From positions 1-5,516 of the forward strand of contig JACQTH010000602.1 of NCBI GenBank assembly GCA_016210935.1: a DNA stretch of 5,516 nt. The letters run 5' to 3'. Below, piece by piece: positions 1 to 5,516 of the stretch. Position numbers and translations under genes: made by a program. A model generated the notes under the pieces. It did no database searches. It saw nothing but the letters and a program-made list of their open reading frames with translations, and was not told where the DNA came from. Numbering within the stretch: position 1 is the stretch's first letter; every line of letters starts with the position of its first letter. Source of the stretch: Acidobacteriota bacterium (GTDB taxonomy: Bacteria; Acidobacteriota; Vicinamibacteria; Vicinamibacterales; JACQTH01).

Positions 1-708
1 AGCTTTCTCGCGGCGCGCGTGACCCACTCCGCGCTCAACGCGCTGCTCATCATCTCCGGCGCCTTCGGGTTGTTCCGGCGCAGCGCGGTGATCGAGGTCG
101 GCGGCCTGCGGCAGGACTCCATTGGCGAGGACATGGAGCTCGTGACGCGACTCCACGCCCTCTACAAGCAGCGGAAACAGGCGTATCGGATCGTGTTCCA
201 GCCGGACCCGGTGTGCTGGACGGAAGCGCCCGAATCGCGCGAGATCCTCGAGCGGCAGCGGAATCGCTGGCAGCGCGGGGCGCTCCAGGTGTTGACGTTT
301 CATCGCTCGCTGATCGGAAACCCCCGGTACGGCACCGTGGGGTTGCTCGCGATGCCGTACTACCTGGTTTTCGAGGTCCTGGGACCGATCGTCGAGCTCG
401 TGGGATACGTCATCACGATCCTGGCGGTGGCGCTCGGCCTGCTCGACACACAGTTCGCAGAGCTGCTGTTCCTGACCGCGATCATCTACGGCTGCCTGAT
501 CTCGGTGGCGGCCGTTCTGCTCGAAGAAATGTCGTTCCGCCGGTACGCGCGGATCCAGGACCTGCTGCGGCTGGTCTGGTTTGCCGTGCTCGAGAACTTC
601 GGCTATCGACAGATGACGCTCTGGTGGCGCCTCGGGGGCACGATCGATTTCCTGCTGAACCGTCAGAGCTGGGGAACCATGACGCGAAAGGGGTTTGCAC
701 GAGCATGA
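1..708 (+). CDS. Membrane glycosyltransferase family 2, C-terminal part (5' truncated)
   Basis: The reading frame is open from the first base, so the gene starts outside the window; 235 residues are visible (numbered here from base 1). A GTG at 19 is probably internal. The visible part carries the acceptor-side half of a processive GT2 domain. The pattern SGAFGLFRRSAV is followed by a GED motif (residues 42-44, position of the general-base Asp) and QRNRW (86-90), the QxxRW signature of cellulose, hyaluronan and PNAG-type synthases. Hydrophobic membrane segments follow at roughly residues 117-148 and 153-172, with an amphipathic stretch near 183-205. By family it would transfer sugars from a nucleotide-sugar on the cytoplasmic face and help extrude a polysaccharide or glycolipid; the product cannot be read from the sequence. 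The nucleotide-binding DxD half is missing from view. The stop overlaps the next start (ATGA at 705), so expression is probably coupled to the response regulator. Confidence 0.88.
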   Translation, partial: SFLAARVTHSALNALLIISGAFGLFRRSAVIEVGGLRQDSIGEDMELVTRLHALYKQRKQAYRIVFQPDPVCWTEAPESREILERQRNRWQRGALQVLTFHRSLIGNPRYGTVGLLAMPYYLVFEVLGPIVELVGYVITILAVALGLLDTQFAELLFLTAIIYGCLISVAAVLLEEMSFRRYARIQDLLRLVWFAVLENFGYRQMTLWWRLGGTIDFLLNRQSWGTMTRKGFARA

Positions 709-1082
709 CGACGACAACTCGCGTGTTGCTGGCCGACGACGAACCGGATATTCAGCTGATCGCACGGCTCGCGCTCAAGCGCGCCGGGTTCGACGTGACG
801 GCCGTCACCAACGGCGCCGAAGTGCTGGCGAAGGTCGGCGAGGTCAAGCCTGAGGCGATTCTGCTGGACTGGATGATGCCGGAAATGGACGGCTTCGAGA
901 CCTGCGCCCGCCTGAAGGCGAATCCGGAGACGAAGAACATTCCGGTGATCTTCGTCACGGCGAAGGCGCAGGAATCGGAAATCGACCGGGGCCTCAAGCT
1001 GGGCGCCGTCGGGTACATCACGAAGCCGTTCGATGCGCTGAGCCTGGGGACGCAGGTGAGAGCGTTTCTCGGGAAGGCGTAG
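705..1082 (+). CDS. Single-domain response regulator (CheY-like REC)
   Basis: This 125-residue protein is a receiver domain and nothing else. It has the acidic pocket D11-D12-E13, the phospho-acceptor D55 in LLDWMMPEMDG, the switch T85 (FVTAK) and the conserved K107 in TKPF. No DNA-binding or enzymatic output domain follows, so it probably works by protein contact or as a phosphorelay intermediate. The ATG at 705 was chosen because the REC fold begins there (RVLLADDE) and it overlaps the upstream stop as ATGA. The frame is open further upstream to 213, but that part reads as low-complexity Arg/Gly/Ala shadow of the glycosyltransferase. A purine-rich AAAGGGG at 687-693 is a somewhat distant ribosome-binding candidate, so coupling to the upstream gene is likely. 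The histidine kinase starts 6 nt after its stop and is the natural cognate partner. Confidence 0.93.
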   Translation: MTTTTRVLLADDEPDIQLIARLALKRAGFDVTAVTNGAEVLAKVGEVKPEAILLDWMMPEMDGFETCARLKANPETKNIPVIFVTAKAQESEIDRGLKLGAVGYITKPFDALSLGTQVRAFLGKA

Positions 1083-1088
1083 AGTCTC

Positions 1089-3008
1089 GTGACGATTCGC
1101 ACCAAAGTCTTCGGCGTGCTGGCCGCGCTCGTCGTGGCGACGCTCCTGCAGACGCTCGTCGCGCTGCAGATGGCCCGGCAGCGCGACACGGCGGGCGAGT
1201 CGGTGCGCCGCACCCAGACGGTGCTGGAGAATCACGCGGTCGTGACCCGCGCCGTGATCGAGATGCAGGTGGCGCAGGAAGGCTACGCGCTGACAGGCGA
1301 TCGGGCGTTCCTGGAGGCCTATGAGATGTCGTGGGCGCTCTACAACCGCGCGGTGAGCCTCATCCCCGAGCAGCTGAGCGACGTGAAACAGCTCGAGCGG
1401 CTTCGCCAGACCGATCGGCAGGTGAATGAATGGCACGAGCAGGTGGCGGCGCCCCTGTTCAAGATGCGGCCCGGCTCGAAGGGGCTGTCGGCGGTCGTGC
1501 GAAACAGCCTCACGCTCGCGGGCAAGATCCGCGACGCGCTCGACACATTCGAGACACGCGAGAAGGCCGCGCTCGCCGTCCAGCAACGGGAACAGAACTC
1601 GATCATCTACCGCGCCACGCTCTTCCTTCTGATCATTCCAGGTGTCGCGATCGTGATGCTCCTCGTCTTCATCGTCGTCGTGACGCGGATCGTCCTGGAT
1701 CCCCTCAGCCTCGTCGCTGAATCGGCGCAACAGATTTCGGCCGGCAACTTTGCGGTGAAACTCCCGCCGGCCAAGAAGGACGAGATCGGCGCCCTCGTCA
1801 CCACGTTTCGCGACATGACTGCGGCGGTCCAGCGGCGCGAGCAGGACCTGACGATCGCGCTCGAGCGACAGCGGCAGATCGCCCGCGAGTACGCGGAGCT
1901 GCAGGCGAAGGCGGAGCTGCAGCGCGAGCAGCTGCTGGCGACCATCGAAACCGTGCCGGCGGCGCTCGTGATCGTGCAGCCCCCTGACGGTCGAATCCTG
2001 CTGCAGAACAAGGCGGCCGAGGAGCTCATCGGCCGTCCTCCCAGTACGGAAGCGGAACGCCGTCAATGGCGGCGCCGGTTCCAGCTGCTGCGGAAAGACG
2101 GCCGGGTGTCTCCCCGTTCGGAGTGGGCCGTCGTTCGAGCGCTTCGCGGCGAGGTCGTGATCGGACAGGAGCTGACCATTCGGCATCGGTCCGGCCATGC
2201 GGTCCCGATTCTCCTCAGCGCGGCGCCGCTGCGCGACGAGGCCGGGGCCATCACGGGCGCGGTGCTGGCGGCCCAGGACATCACACAGCTGCACGAGGTC
2301 GATCGGATGAAGAGCGAGTTCGTGTCGATCGTCAGTCACGAGCTGCGCACGCCGCTGACGTCACTGAAAGGCGCCGTCCAGCTCGTCCTCGACGAGGAGC
2401 TGATGCTGCCGAAGGCCGAGCGATTCCAGCTGCTGCGGGTGGCGTTGACGAGCACGGATCGGTTGATCCGCATCATCAACGACATCCTGGACATCTCGAA
2501 GGTCGAAGCAGGCGGGTTGAAGCTGCAAATGAAGCCGTGCGACCTCACCGAGCTCGTGCGCCAGTCGATCCAGAGCGTCGAGCCGCTCGCCAGATCGTCG
2601 TCGGTGACGCTGGAGACGCGACTCCAGCCCGACGTGCCGCCCGTGATGGCGGATCCCGATCGGATCGTGCAGGCGGTCGTCAACCTGCTGTCCAACGCGT
2701 TGAAGTTCGCGCCGCCGCATTCGACCGTCAGCGTCGAAGCCGGCCGGAACGGCAATGGCGGGGTCGTGCTGGCGGTACGGGATCAGGGGAAAGGGATTCC
2801 GCCGGAGAAGATTGGCCTGCTGTTCAGAAAGTTTCAGCAGATCGACGGGTCGGATACGCGTCGCGTGCCGGGAACGGGCCTGGGGCTGGCGATTACGAAA
2901 GCGCTCATCGAGCTCCATGGCGGCAGCATCGACGTGTGGAGCAAGCCCGGCGTCGGCACGGCCTTCACGATCACGCTGCCCACCACGGCGGCTTCGTCTT
3001 CCGCCTGA
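1089..3008 (+). CDS. CHASE3-HAMP-PAS sensor histidine kinase
   Basis: This is a 639-residue membrane sensor kinase. Order of domains: transmembrane helix 1 at about 6-28; a periplasmic helical CHASE3-type domain at about 30-172, with the hallmark ALTGDRAFLEAY at 67-78; transmembrane helix 2 at about 176-199; HAMP at about 200-252 (DP 204-205, DEIG 231-234); a charged coiled coil to about 280; a PAS domain at about 282-397; and HisKA with phospho-acceptor H417 in SHELRTPL. HATPase_c follows with the N box N532-LLS-N536, G1 box DQGKG at 565-569, F box LFRKF at 578-582 and G2 box GTGLGL at 595-600. All catalytic motifs are intact. The GTG start keeps helix 1; the next in-frame ATG (residue 29) would delete it. 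GGGAAGG at 1071-1077 is a plausible ribosome-binding site. It probably autophosphorylates on H417 and passes phosphate to D55 of the adjacent REC protein. The input signal is unknown. Confidence 0.94.
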   Translation: MTIRTKVFGVLAALVVATLLQTLVALQMARQRDTAGESVRRTQTVLENHAVVTRAVIEMQVAQEGYALTGDRAFLEAYEMSWALYNRAVSLIPEQLSDVKQLERLRQTDRQVNEWHEQVAAPLFKMRPGSKGLSAVVRNSLTLAGKIRDALDTFETREKAALAVQQREQNSIIYRATLFLLIIPGVAIVMLLVFIVVVTRIVLDPLSLVAESAQQISAGNFAVKLPPAKKDEIGALVTTFRDMTAAVQRREQDLTIALERQRQIAREYAELQAKAELQREQLLATIETVPAALVIVQPPDGRILLQNKAAEELIGRPPSTEAERRQWRRRFQLLRKDGRVSPRSEWAVVRALRGEVVIGQELTIRHRSGHAVPILLSAAPLRDEAGAITGAVLAAQDITQLHEVDRMKSEFVSIVSHELRTPLTSLKGAVQLVLDEELMLPKAERFQLLRVALTSTDRLIRIINDILDISKVEAGGLKLQMKPCDLTELVRQSIQSVEPLARSSSVTLETRLQPDVPPVMADPDRIVQAVVNLLSNALKFAPPHSTVSVEAGRNGNGGVVLAVRDQGKGIPPEKIGLLFRKFQQIDGSDTRRVPGTGLGLAITKALIELHGGSIDVWSKPGVGTAFTITLPTTAASSSA

Positions 3009-3015
3009 AGGAACC

Positions 3016-3050
3016 TGTGGAAAACGCCCGACCAGAACGCGTTTTCCACA
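3016..3050. repeat. Perfect 12-bp inverted repeat with DnaA-box-like arms
   Basis: Left arm TGTGGAAAACGC (3016-3027) and right arm GCGTTTTCCACA (3039-3050) are exact reverse complements around an 11-nt loop, 7 nt after the kinase stop. It could act as a transcription terminator or an mRNA 3'-end stabiliser, but no T-tract follows (the next bases are AGGGTC). The outer nine bases of each arm read TTTTCCACA in inverted orientation, which fits the relaxed DnaA-box consensus TTWTNCACA. The hairpin itself is directly visible; any protein binding is inference. Confidence 0.75.
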
Positions 3051-3057
3051 AGGGTCA

Positions 3058-3110
3058 GGCGGAAGCCACGAGGTCTCTTTTTCTTCGTGGCTTCCGGCTT
3101 TAGCCGGAAG
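3058..3110. repeat. REP-like palindromic repeat pair (facing copies)
   Basis: A forward copy of GGCGGAAGCCACGAG (3058-3072) faces an inverted copy (3085-3096), giving a 12-bp perfect stem 3060-3071 with 3085-3096 around a T-rich loop (TTTTT at 3078-3082). The inverted copy runs on into a second, overlapping hairpin, CTTCCGGC (3091-3098), loop TTTA, GCCGGAAG (3103-3110). The two stems share bases 3091-3096 and so are mutually exclusive structures. The same element recurs inside the coding region near 4327-4430. Together with the preceding inverted repeat it fills most of the gap between two operons, a typical location for repetitive extragenic palindromes. No transposase is in view, and family membership elsewhere in the genome cannot be tested here. 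Confidence 0.8.
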
Positions 3111-3125
3111 ATCCTGGGCTGACTC

Positions 3126-3131
3126 TAATAT
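3126..3131 (+). promoter_or_regulatory. Possible -10 element for the desulfurase operon
   Basis: TAATAT lies in the only AT-rich stretch of the intergenic gap, 29 nt before the ATG at 3161. It matches the sigma-70 -10 consensus at four of six positions. No recognisable -35 is present at the usual distance, because that region is occupied by the hairpin arm ending at 3110. Some promoter is expected here, since a new operon begins after a 152-nt gap, but this exact assignment is weak. Confidence 0.25.
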
Positions 3132-3160
3132 CATCTCCTTTTCTGGATTCGACTTCACGC

Positions 3161-4312
3161 ATGGCGGTCTACCTCGACTGCGCCTCGACGACCCCGCTCG
3201 ATCCGCGCGTGCGCGACGAGATGCGACGCTACGACGAGGCGTTCGGAAACGCCGGCAGCCGGACCCACGACTACGGACGCGTGGCCCGCGCCGCCGTCGA
3301 ACGGGCGCGCGACCAGGTCGCCGAGGTGGTCGGCGCCTCGCGCGGCGACGTCGTGTTCACGAGCGGCGCCACCGAGAGCAACAACCTGGCGATCCTCGGC
3401 CTGGCCGGCTACGGCGAACGCACCAAACGCCGACACATTGTCTCGACCGCGATCGAGCACCACGCGGTGCTCGAGCCGCTATCCGCACTCGCACGGCTCG
3501 GGTTCGAGGTCGAGCCCATCAGGCCGGATGGCGCCGGCGTGGTGTCCGCCGGCGCGATCGCGAGGACCGTCCGGCCCGACACCTTGCTCGTCAGCGTGAT
3601 GCACGCCAACAACGAAACGGGCGCCATCCAGCCGATCGAGGAGATCGCGGCGGCGTTGAGAAACAGCGACGCGATCTTTCATGTGGATGCCGCGCAGAGC
3701 TTCGGCAGGGAGATCCCGGCGCTGCGCCATCCGCGCCTCGACCTCGTCAGCCTCAGCGGTCACAAGATCCATGGACCAAAGGGGATCGGCGCCCTCGTGG
3801 TGCGCCGCCGTGAGGGCGCGCGTGCGCCGCTCGAGCCGTTGATGTATGGCGGCGGACAAGAGCGCGGCTTGCGGCCCGGCACACTGCCCGTCCCCCTCAT
3901 CGCCGGACTCGGACGGGCCGCCGCGCTCGCGCTCGACGAATGGGAGGAGCGGGCGCGCCGCTGCCGCGAGCTTCGTCGACATCTGCTTGACGGCCTGGCG
4001 CCGCTGCAGCCGGTCATCAACGGCGATCCGAACCGGTCGATGCCGCACGTCGTGAACCTGTCGATCCCCACTGTCGATGCGGAGACGGCGATCGAGGCCT
4101 GGAGCGATCTGGTCGCGATCTCGCACGGCGCGGCCTGCACCATCCAGACTTTCACGTGCAGCCACGTCCTCATGGCCATGGGTCTTCCCGAATGGCGGCA
4201 GGAGGGCGCGCTGCGCCTTTCCTGGTGCCACTTCACGCCGCTACCGGATCTGCCGGCGATGGTCGCCGCGATTGAACAGGTTCGCGGCCCGGCCGGGAGC
4301 CCGGTGTCGTGA
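3161..4312 (+). CDS. NifS/IscS-like cysteine desulfurase (class V aminotransferase fold, PLP)
   Basis: This 383-residue protein has normal family length. It should remove sulfur from cysteine, leaving alanine and a protein persulfide for sulfur-cofactor assembly. Visible signatures: start YLDCASTTPLD; GATESNN at 69-75 (PLP phosphate loop); EHHAV with H100 expected to stack on PLP; HANNETG at 148-154; D176 and Q179 in HVDAAQS; the Schiff-base lysine K202 in SGHKIHGPKG; GGGQERGLRPGT at 230-241; and R352 near the C-terminus, where the substrate-carboxylate Arg lies. The persulfide Cys is most likely C326 in the mobile loop SHGAACTIQTFTCSHV. This differs from the usual SSGSAC context and has a second cysteine, C333, just before SHV. 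No strong ribosome-binding site precedes ATG 3161. The stop overlaps the next gene's GTG (GTGA at 4309), implying translational coupling. A related lyase acting on another sulfur or selenium substrate is possible. Confidence 0.9.
   Translation: MAVYLDCASTTPLDPRVRDEMRRYDEAFGNAGSRTHDYGRVARAAVERARDQVAEVVGASRGDVVFTSGATESNNLAILGLAGYGERTKRRHIVSTAIEHHAVLEPLSALARLGFEVEPIRPDGAGVVSAGAIARTVRPDTLLVSVMHANNETGAIQPIEEIAAALRNSDAIFHVDAAQSFGREIPALRHPRLDLVSLSGHKIHGPKGIGALVVRRREGARAPLEPLMYGGGQERGLRPGTLPVPLIAGLGRAAALALDEWEERARRCRELRRHLLDGLAPLQPVINGDPNRSMPHVVNLSIPTVDAETAIEAWSDLVAISHGAACTIQTFTCSHVLMAMGLPEWRQEGALRLSWCHFTPLPDLPAMVAAIEQVRGPAGSPVS
4295..4299 (+). promoter_or_regulatory. Ribosome-binding site supporting the GTG start at 4309
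   Basis: GGGAG lies 9 nt before GTG 4309, within the end of the desulfurase gene. No other ATG, GTG or TTG occurs in this frame before the conserved part of the lipoyl-domain protein begins near 4447. This site therefore supports translation starting at 4309 and running through the repeat array. Confidence 0.5.
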
Positions 4313-4896
4313 GCGGGGGGGCGGATCTTCCGCCTAACGGCGGAAGCCACGAGACGGTCGGCGGAAGCCACGAGACGGTTGCCGGAAGCCACGAGAGAGT
4401 TGGCGGAGGCGGCGACCGGCGCGGCGGAAGCTCCGCCACCCTCGCCTACAAACGATCGCGGTTCTCGACGCGGCTGCCGCTCGATCGCCGCTATACCGCA
4501 GCTCACTATTGGCTGCTCGAGGAGTCGGCGGGCGTGTGGCGCGTCGGGTTCACCAGGTTCGCCACGCGCATGCTGGGCGACTTGGTAGAATACGACCTTT
4601 CCATTCAGAGCGGCGCTGCCGTTGCCCTCGGCGAAGAGATCGGCTGGGTCGAAGGGTTCAAGGCGGTGACGGCGATCTTTTCTGTCATGGAGGGCGAGTT
4701 CCTGGGAGCGGGGGAGGATCTGCGGGCCGACATCACGCTCGTCGAGAGCGATCCGTACGGTCGGGGCTGGCTGTATCGCGTCTGCGGGCGCCCGGATCCG
4801 GAAAGCGTCGACGCGCACGGCTACGCCGCGCTGCTCGACACGACGATCGACAAGCTGCTCGCGAGCCGCCACGCCGACGGACAGAAGGACGAATGA
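4309..4896 (+). CDS. GcvH-like lipoyl-domain protein with repeat-derived N-terminal extension
   Basis: This 195-residue protein is longer than the roughly 130 residues usual for glycine-cleavage H proteins. The conserved core starts at about residue 47 (YKRSRF). It includes VGFTRFATRMLGDLVEYDL, the swinging-arm site VEGFKAV with the presumed lipoyl lysine K118, and the family signature DPYGRGWL at 148-155. Family knowledge: the lipoyl arm carries intermediates on a dithiolane. Residues 11-31 are three heptads GGSHETV, GGSHETV, AGSHERV, followed by a degenerate Gly-rich copy. They are encoded by palindromic repeats also found in the upstream intergenic gap. A C-terminal tail of about 35 residues is also extra. 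No gcvT, gcvP or lipoamide dehydrogenase is present. The gene overlaps both neighbours (GTGA at 4309, ATGA at 4893). I infer a dedicated carrier working with the desulfurase and GTPase rather than in glycine cleavage, though a second-copy gcvH remains possible. Confidence 0.83.
   Translation: MSGGADLPPNGGSHETVGGSHETVAGSHERVGGGGDRRGGSSATLAYKRSRFSTRLPLDRRYTAAHYWLLEESAGVWRVGFTRFATRMLGDLVEYDLSIQSGAAVALGEEIGWVEGFKAVTAIFSVMEGEFLGAGEDLRADITLVESDPYGRGWLYRVCGRPDPESVDAHGYAALLDTTIDKLLASRHADGQKDE
4327..4437. repeat. Palindromic and tandem 21-nt repeats inside a coding region
   Basis: The array opens with a hairpin, CTTCCGCC (4327-4334), loop TAAC, GGCGGAAG (4339-4346). Its right arm begins a 21-nt tandem repeat at 4339-4359, 4360-4380 and 4381-4401. 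Each unit contains the core GGCGGAAGCCACGAG (third copy with one change). Copies 1 and 2 differ at one base and copies 2 and 3 at three. A degenerate fourth unit spans 4402-4422, and a fragment with its own short palindrome, GGCGGA-AGC-TCCGCC, lies at 4423-4437. The period of 21 is a multiple of three, so the array stays open in the host gene. The core is identical to 3058-3072, and the opening hairpin is a diverged inverted copy of 3086-3110. Confidence 0.88.
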
Positions 4897-5516
4897 ACGC
4901 TGACTACGTCATGGTGGGCGGCTTTCTCGGCGCCGGCAAGACCACGGCGCTGCTGCGCCTCGCCGAGCACCTGACGGGGCGCGGACGCCGGGTCGGCCTC
5001 ATCACCAACGATCAAAGCTCCGGACTGGTGGACACCACGCTCGTTCGCGCGCATGACTACCCCGTGCAGGAGATCACCGGCGGCTGCTTCTGCTGCCGCT
5101 TCAACTCGCTGACCGCGGCCGCCGAGCGCCTGACCGAGGACACGAGGCCGGACGTCTTTCTCGCCGAGCCGGTCGGAAGCTGCACCGATCTCCGCGCGTC
5201 GGTGCAGTACCCGCTTCGACGGCTGTACGGCGACAGCTATCGCGTTGCGCCCCTGAGCGTGCTCGTCGATCCGATCCGCGCGCTGCGCGTGCTGGGGCTC
5301 GAACCGGGCCCGGCCTTCTCGCCGAAGGTCCTCTACATCTACCGCAAGCAACTCGAGGAAGCCGAGATGATCGTCGTCAACAAGTGCGATCTGATCGACG
5401 AGGCCCGCCGGCGCAGACTCGAGGAAGGCCTGCGCACCGCGTTCCCATCGGCCGAGGTGTTGATCGCGAGCGCGCGTCGCGGAGACGGCCTCGATCGCTG
5501 GTTCACGCGCGTGGTG
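4893..5516 (+). CDS. CobW/COG0523-family metal-chaperone GTPase (3' truncated)
   Basis: The frame is open from ATG 4893 to the right edge, giving 208 residues without a stop. It is a G3E P-loop GTPase: Walker A GGFLGAGKTT at 9-18, the metal-binding CxCC motif C65-F-C67-C68 in GGCFCCRF, the Walker-B-region stretch DVFLAEPVGSCTD, and the guanine-specificity motif NKCD at 163-166. ASARRGDGL at 192-200 sits where G5 is expected. Relatives deliver or insert metals such as cobalt, zinc or nickel using GTP hydrolysis; the metal cannot be told from this sequence. The C-terminal CobW_C region, if present, is beyond the window. The start overlaps the upstream stop (ATGA), with GAAGGA at 4884-4889 as ribosome-binding site (3-nt spacing, so coupling likely matters). 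It is the third gene of the desulfurase operon, so a role in metal or cofactor maturation with those proteins is inferred. Confidence 0.9.
   Translation, partial: MNADYVMVGGFLGAGKTTALLRLAEHLTGRGRRVGLITNDQSSGLVDTTLVRAHDYPVQEITGGCFCCRFNSLTAAAERLTEDTRPDVFLAEPVGSCTDLRASVQYPLRRLYGDSYRVAPLSVLVDPIRALRVLGLEPGPAFSPKVLYIYRKQLEEAEMIVVNKCDLIDEARRRRLEEGLRTAFPSAEVLIASARRGDGLDRWFTRVV

Noticed and set aside
213..704. Upstream extension of the response regulator frame
   Set aside because: The open frame continues to 213 but overlaps the glycosyltransferase and reads as Arg/Ala/Gly shadow; the REC fold starts at ATG 705.
663..2339. Long antisense open frame (558 codons) opposite the response regulator and kinase
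   Set aside because: It is Arg/His/Leu-rich with no recognisable motif and lies fully opposite two well-supported genes; long antisense frames are expected in GC-rich coding DNA.
3016..3050. Intrinsic (Rho-independent) terminator for the kinase operon
   Set aside because: The stem is strong but is not followed by a T-tract; the only T-run (3078-3082) is in the loop of a later hairpin, so I list it only as an inverted repeat.
2755..3813. + strand open frame overlapping the kinase end and desulfurase start
   Set aside because: It is Arg-rich low-complexity sequence out of frame with both real genes and crosses the intergenic hairpins.
3479..4231. Antisense open frame (250 codons) inside the desulfurase gene
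   Set aside because: It is a shadow frame with no motifs; the + strand has complete PLP-enzyme signatures across the same bases.
4339..4401. Possible CRISPR-like array
   Set aside because: The 21-nt units are directly adjacent with no unique spacers and no cas genes nearby; it is a tandem repeat within a gene.
3760..4872. Antisense open frame (370 codons) containing a VAS-type repeat
   Set aside because: The repeated peptide is the reverse translation of the 21-nt tandem repeat; the frame otherwise mirrors the desulfurase and lipoyl genes and has no domain signature.
4309..4896. Authentic glycine cleavage system H protein
   Set aside because: Not excluded, but no T, P or L protein genes are visible, the lipoyl context VEGFKAV differs from the usual ESVKA, and the operon partners point elsewhere, so I use only GcvH-like.

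Overview
The window is GC-rich (about 65% by eye), densely coding, and almost entirely transcribed from the + strand. It looks like a chromosomal piece of a free-living, high-GC Gram-negative-type bacterium. The protein style and the palindromic repeats are compatible with Acidobacteriota (for example Vicinamibacteria-like lineages), but no phylogenetic marker is present, so this is a guess.

Layout. (1) Bases 1-708 hold the C-terminal part of a membrane family-2 glycosyltransferase, cut by the left edge. Its stop overlaps the ATG (705) of a single-domain response regulator (705-1082), which is followed after 6 nt by a CHASE3-HAMP-PAS histidine kinase (1089-3008). These three look like one operon, with a two-component pair behind a polysaccharide-type synthase. 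(2) Bases 3009-3160 are the only real intergenic gap. It holds a perfect 12-bp hairpin whose arms are DnaA-box-like, then a pair of facing copies of a REP-like palindromic repeat, then a short AT-rich stretch that may contain a promoter -10. (3) Bases 3161-5516 hold a tightly overlapping three-gene operon: a NifS/IscS-like cysteine desulfurase (3161-4312), a GcvH-like lipoyl-domain protein (4309-4896), and a CobW/COG0523 metallo-GTPase (4893 to the right edge).

The two most interesting points are these. The same palindromic repeat found in the intergenic gap also sits inside the 5' end of the GcvH-like gene. There it is read in frame as GGSHETV heptads, and one stem base pair has changed in a compensatory way between the two copies. 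Second, a sulfur-mobilising enzyme, a lipoyl carrier and a metal-chaperone-type GTPase are translationally coupled, with no glycine-cleavage partner genes in view. This suggests a sulfur/metal cofactor assembly or sulfur-carrier module rather than glycine catabolism. That function is inference.
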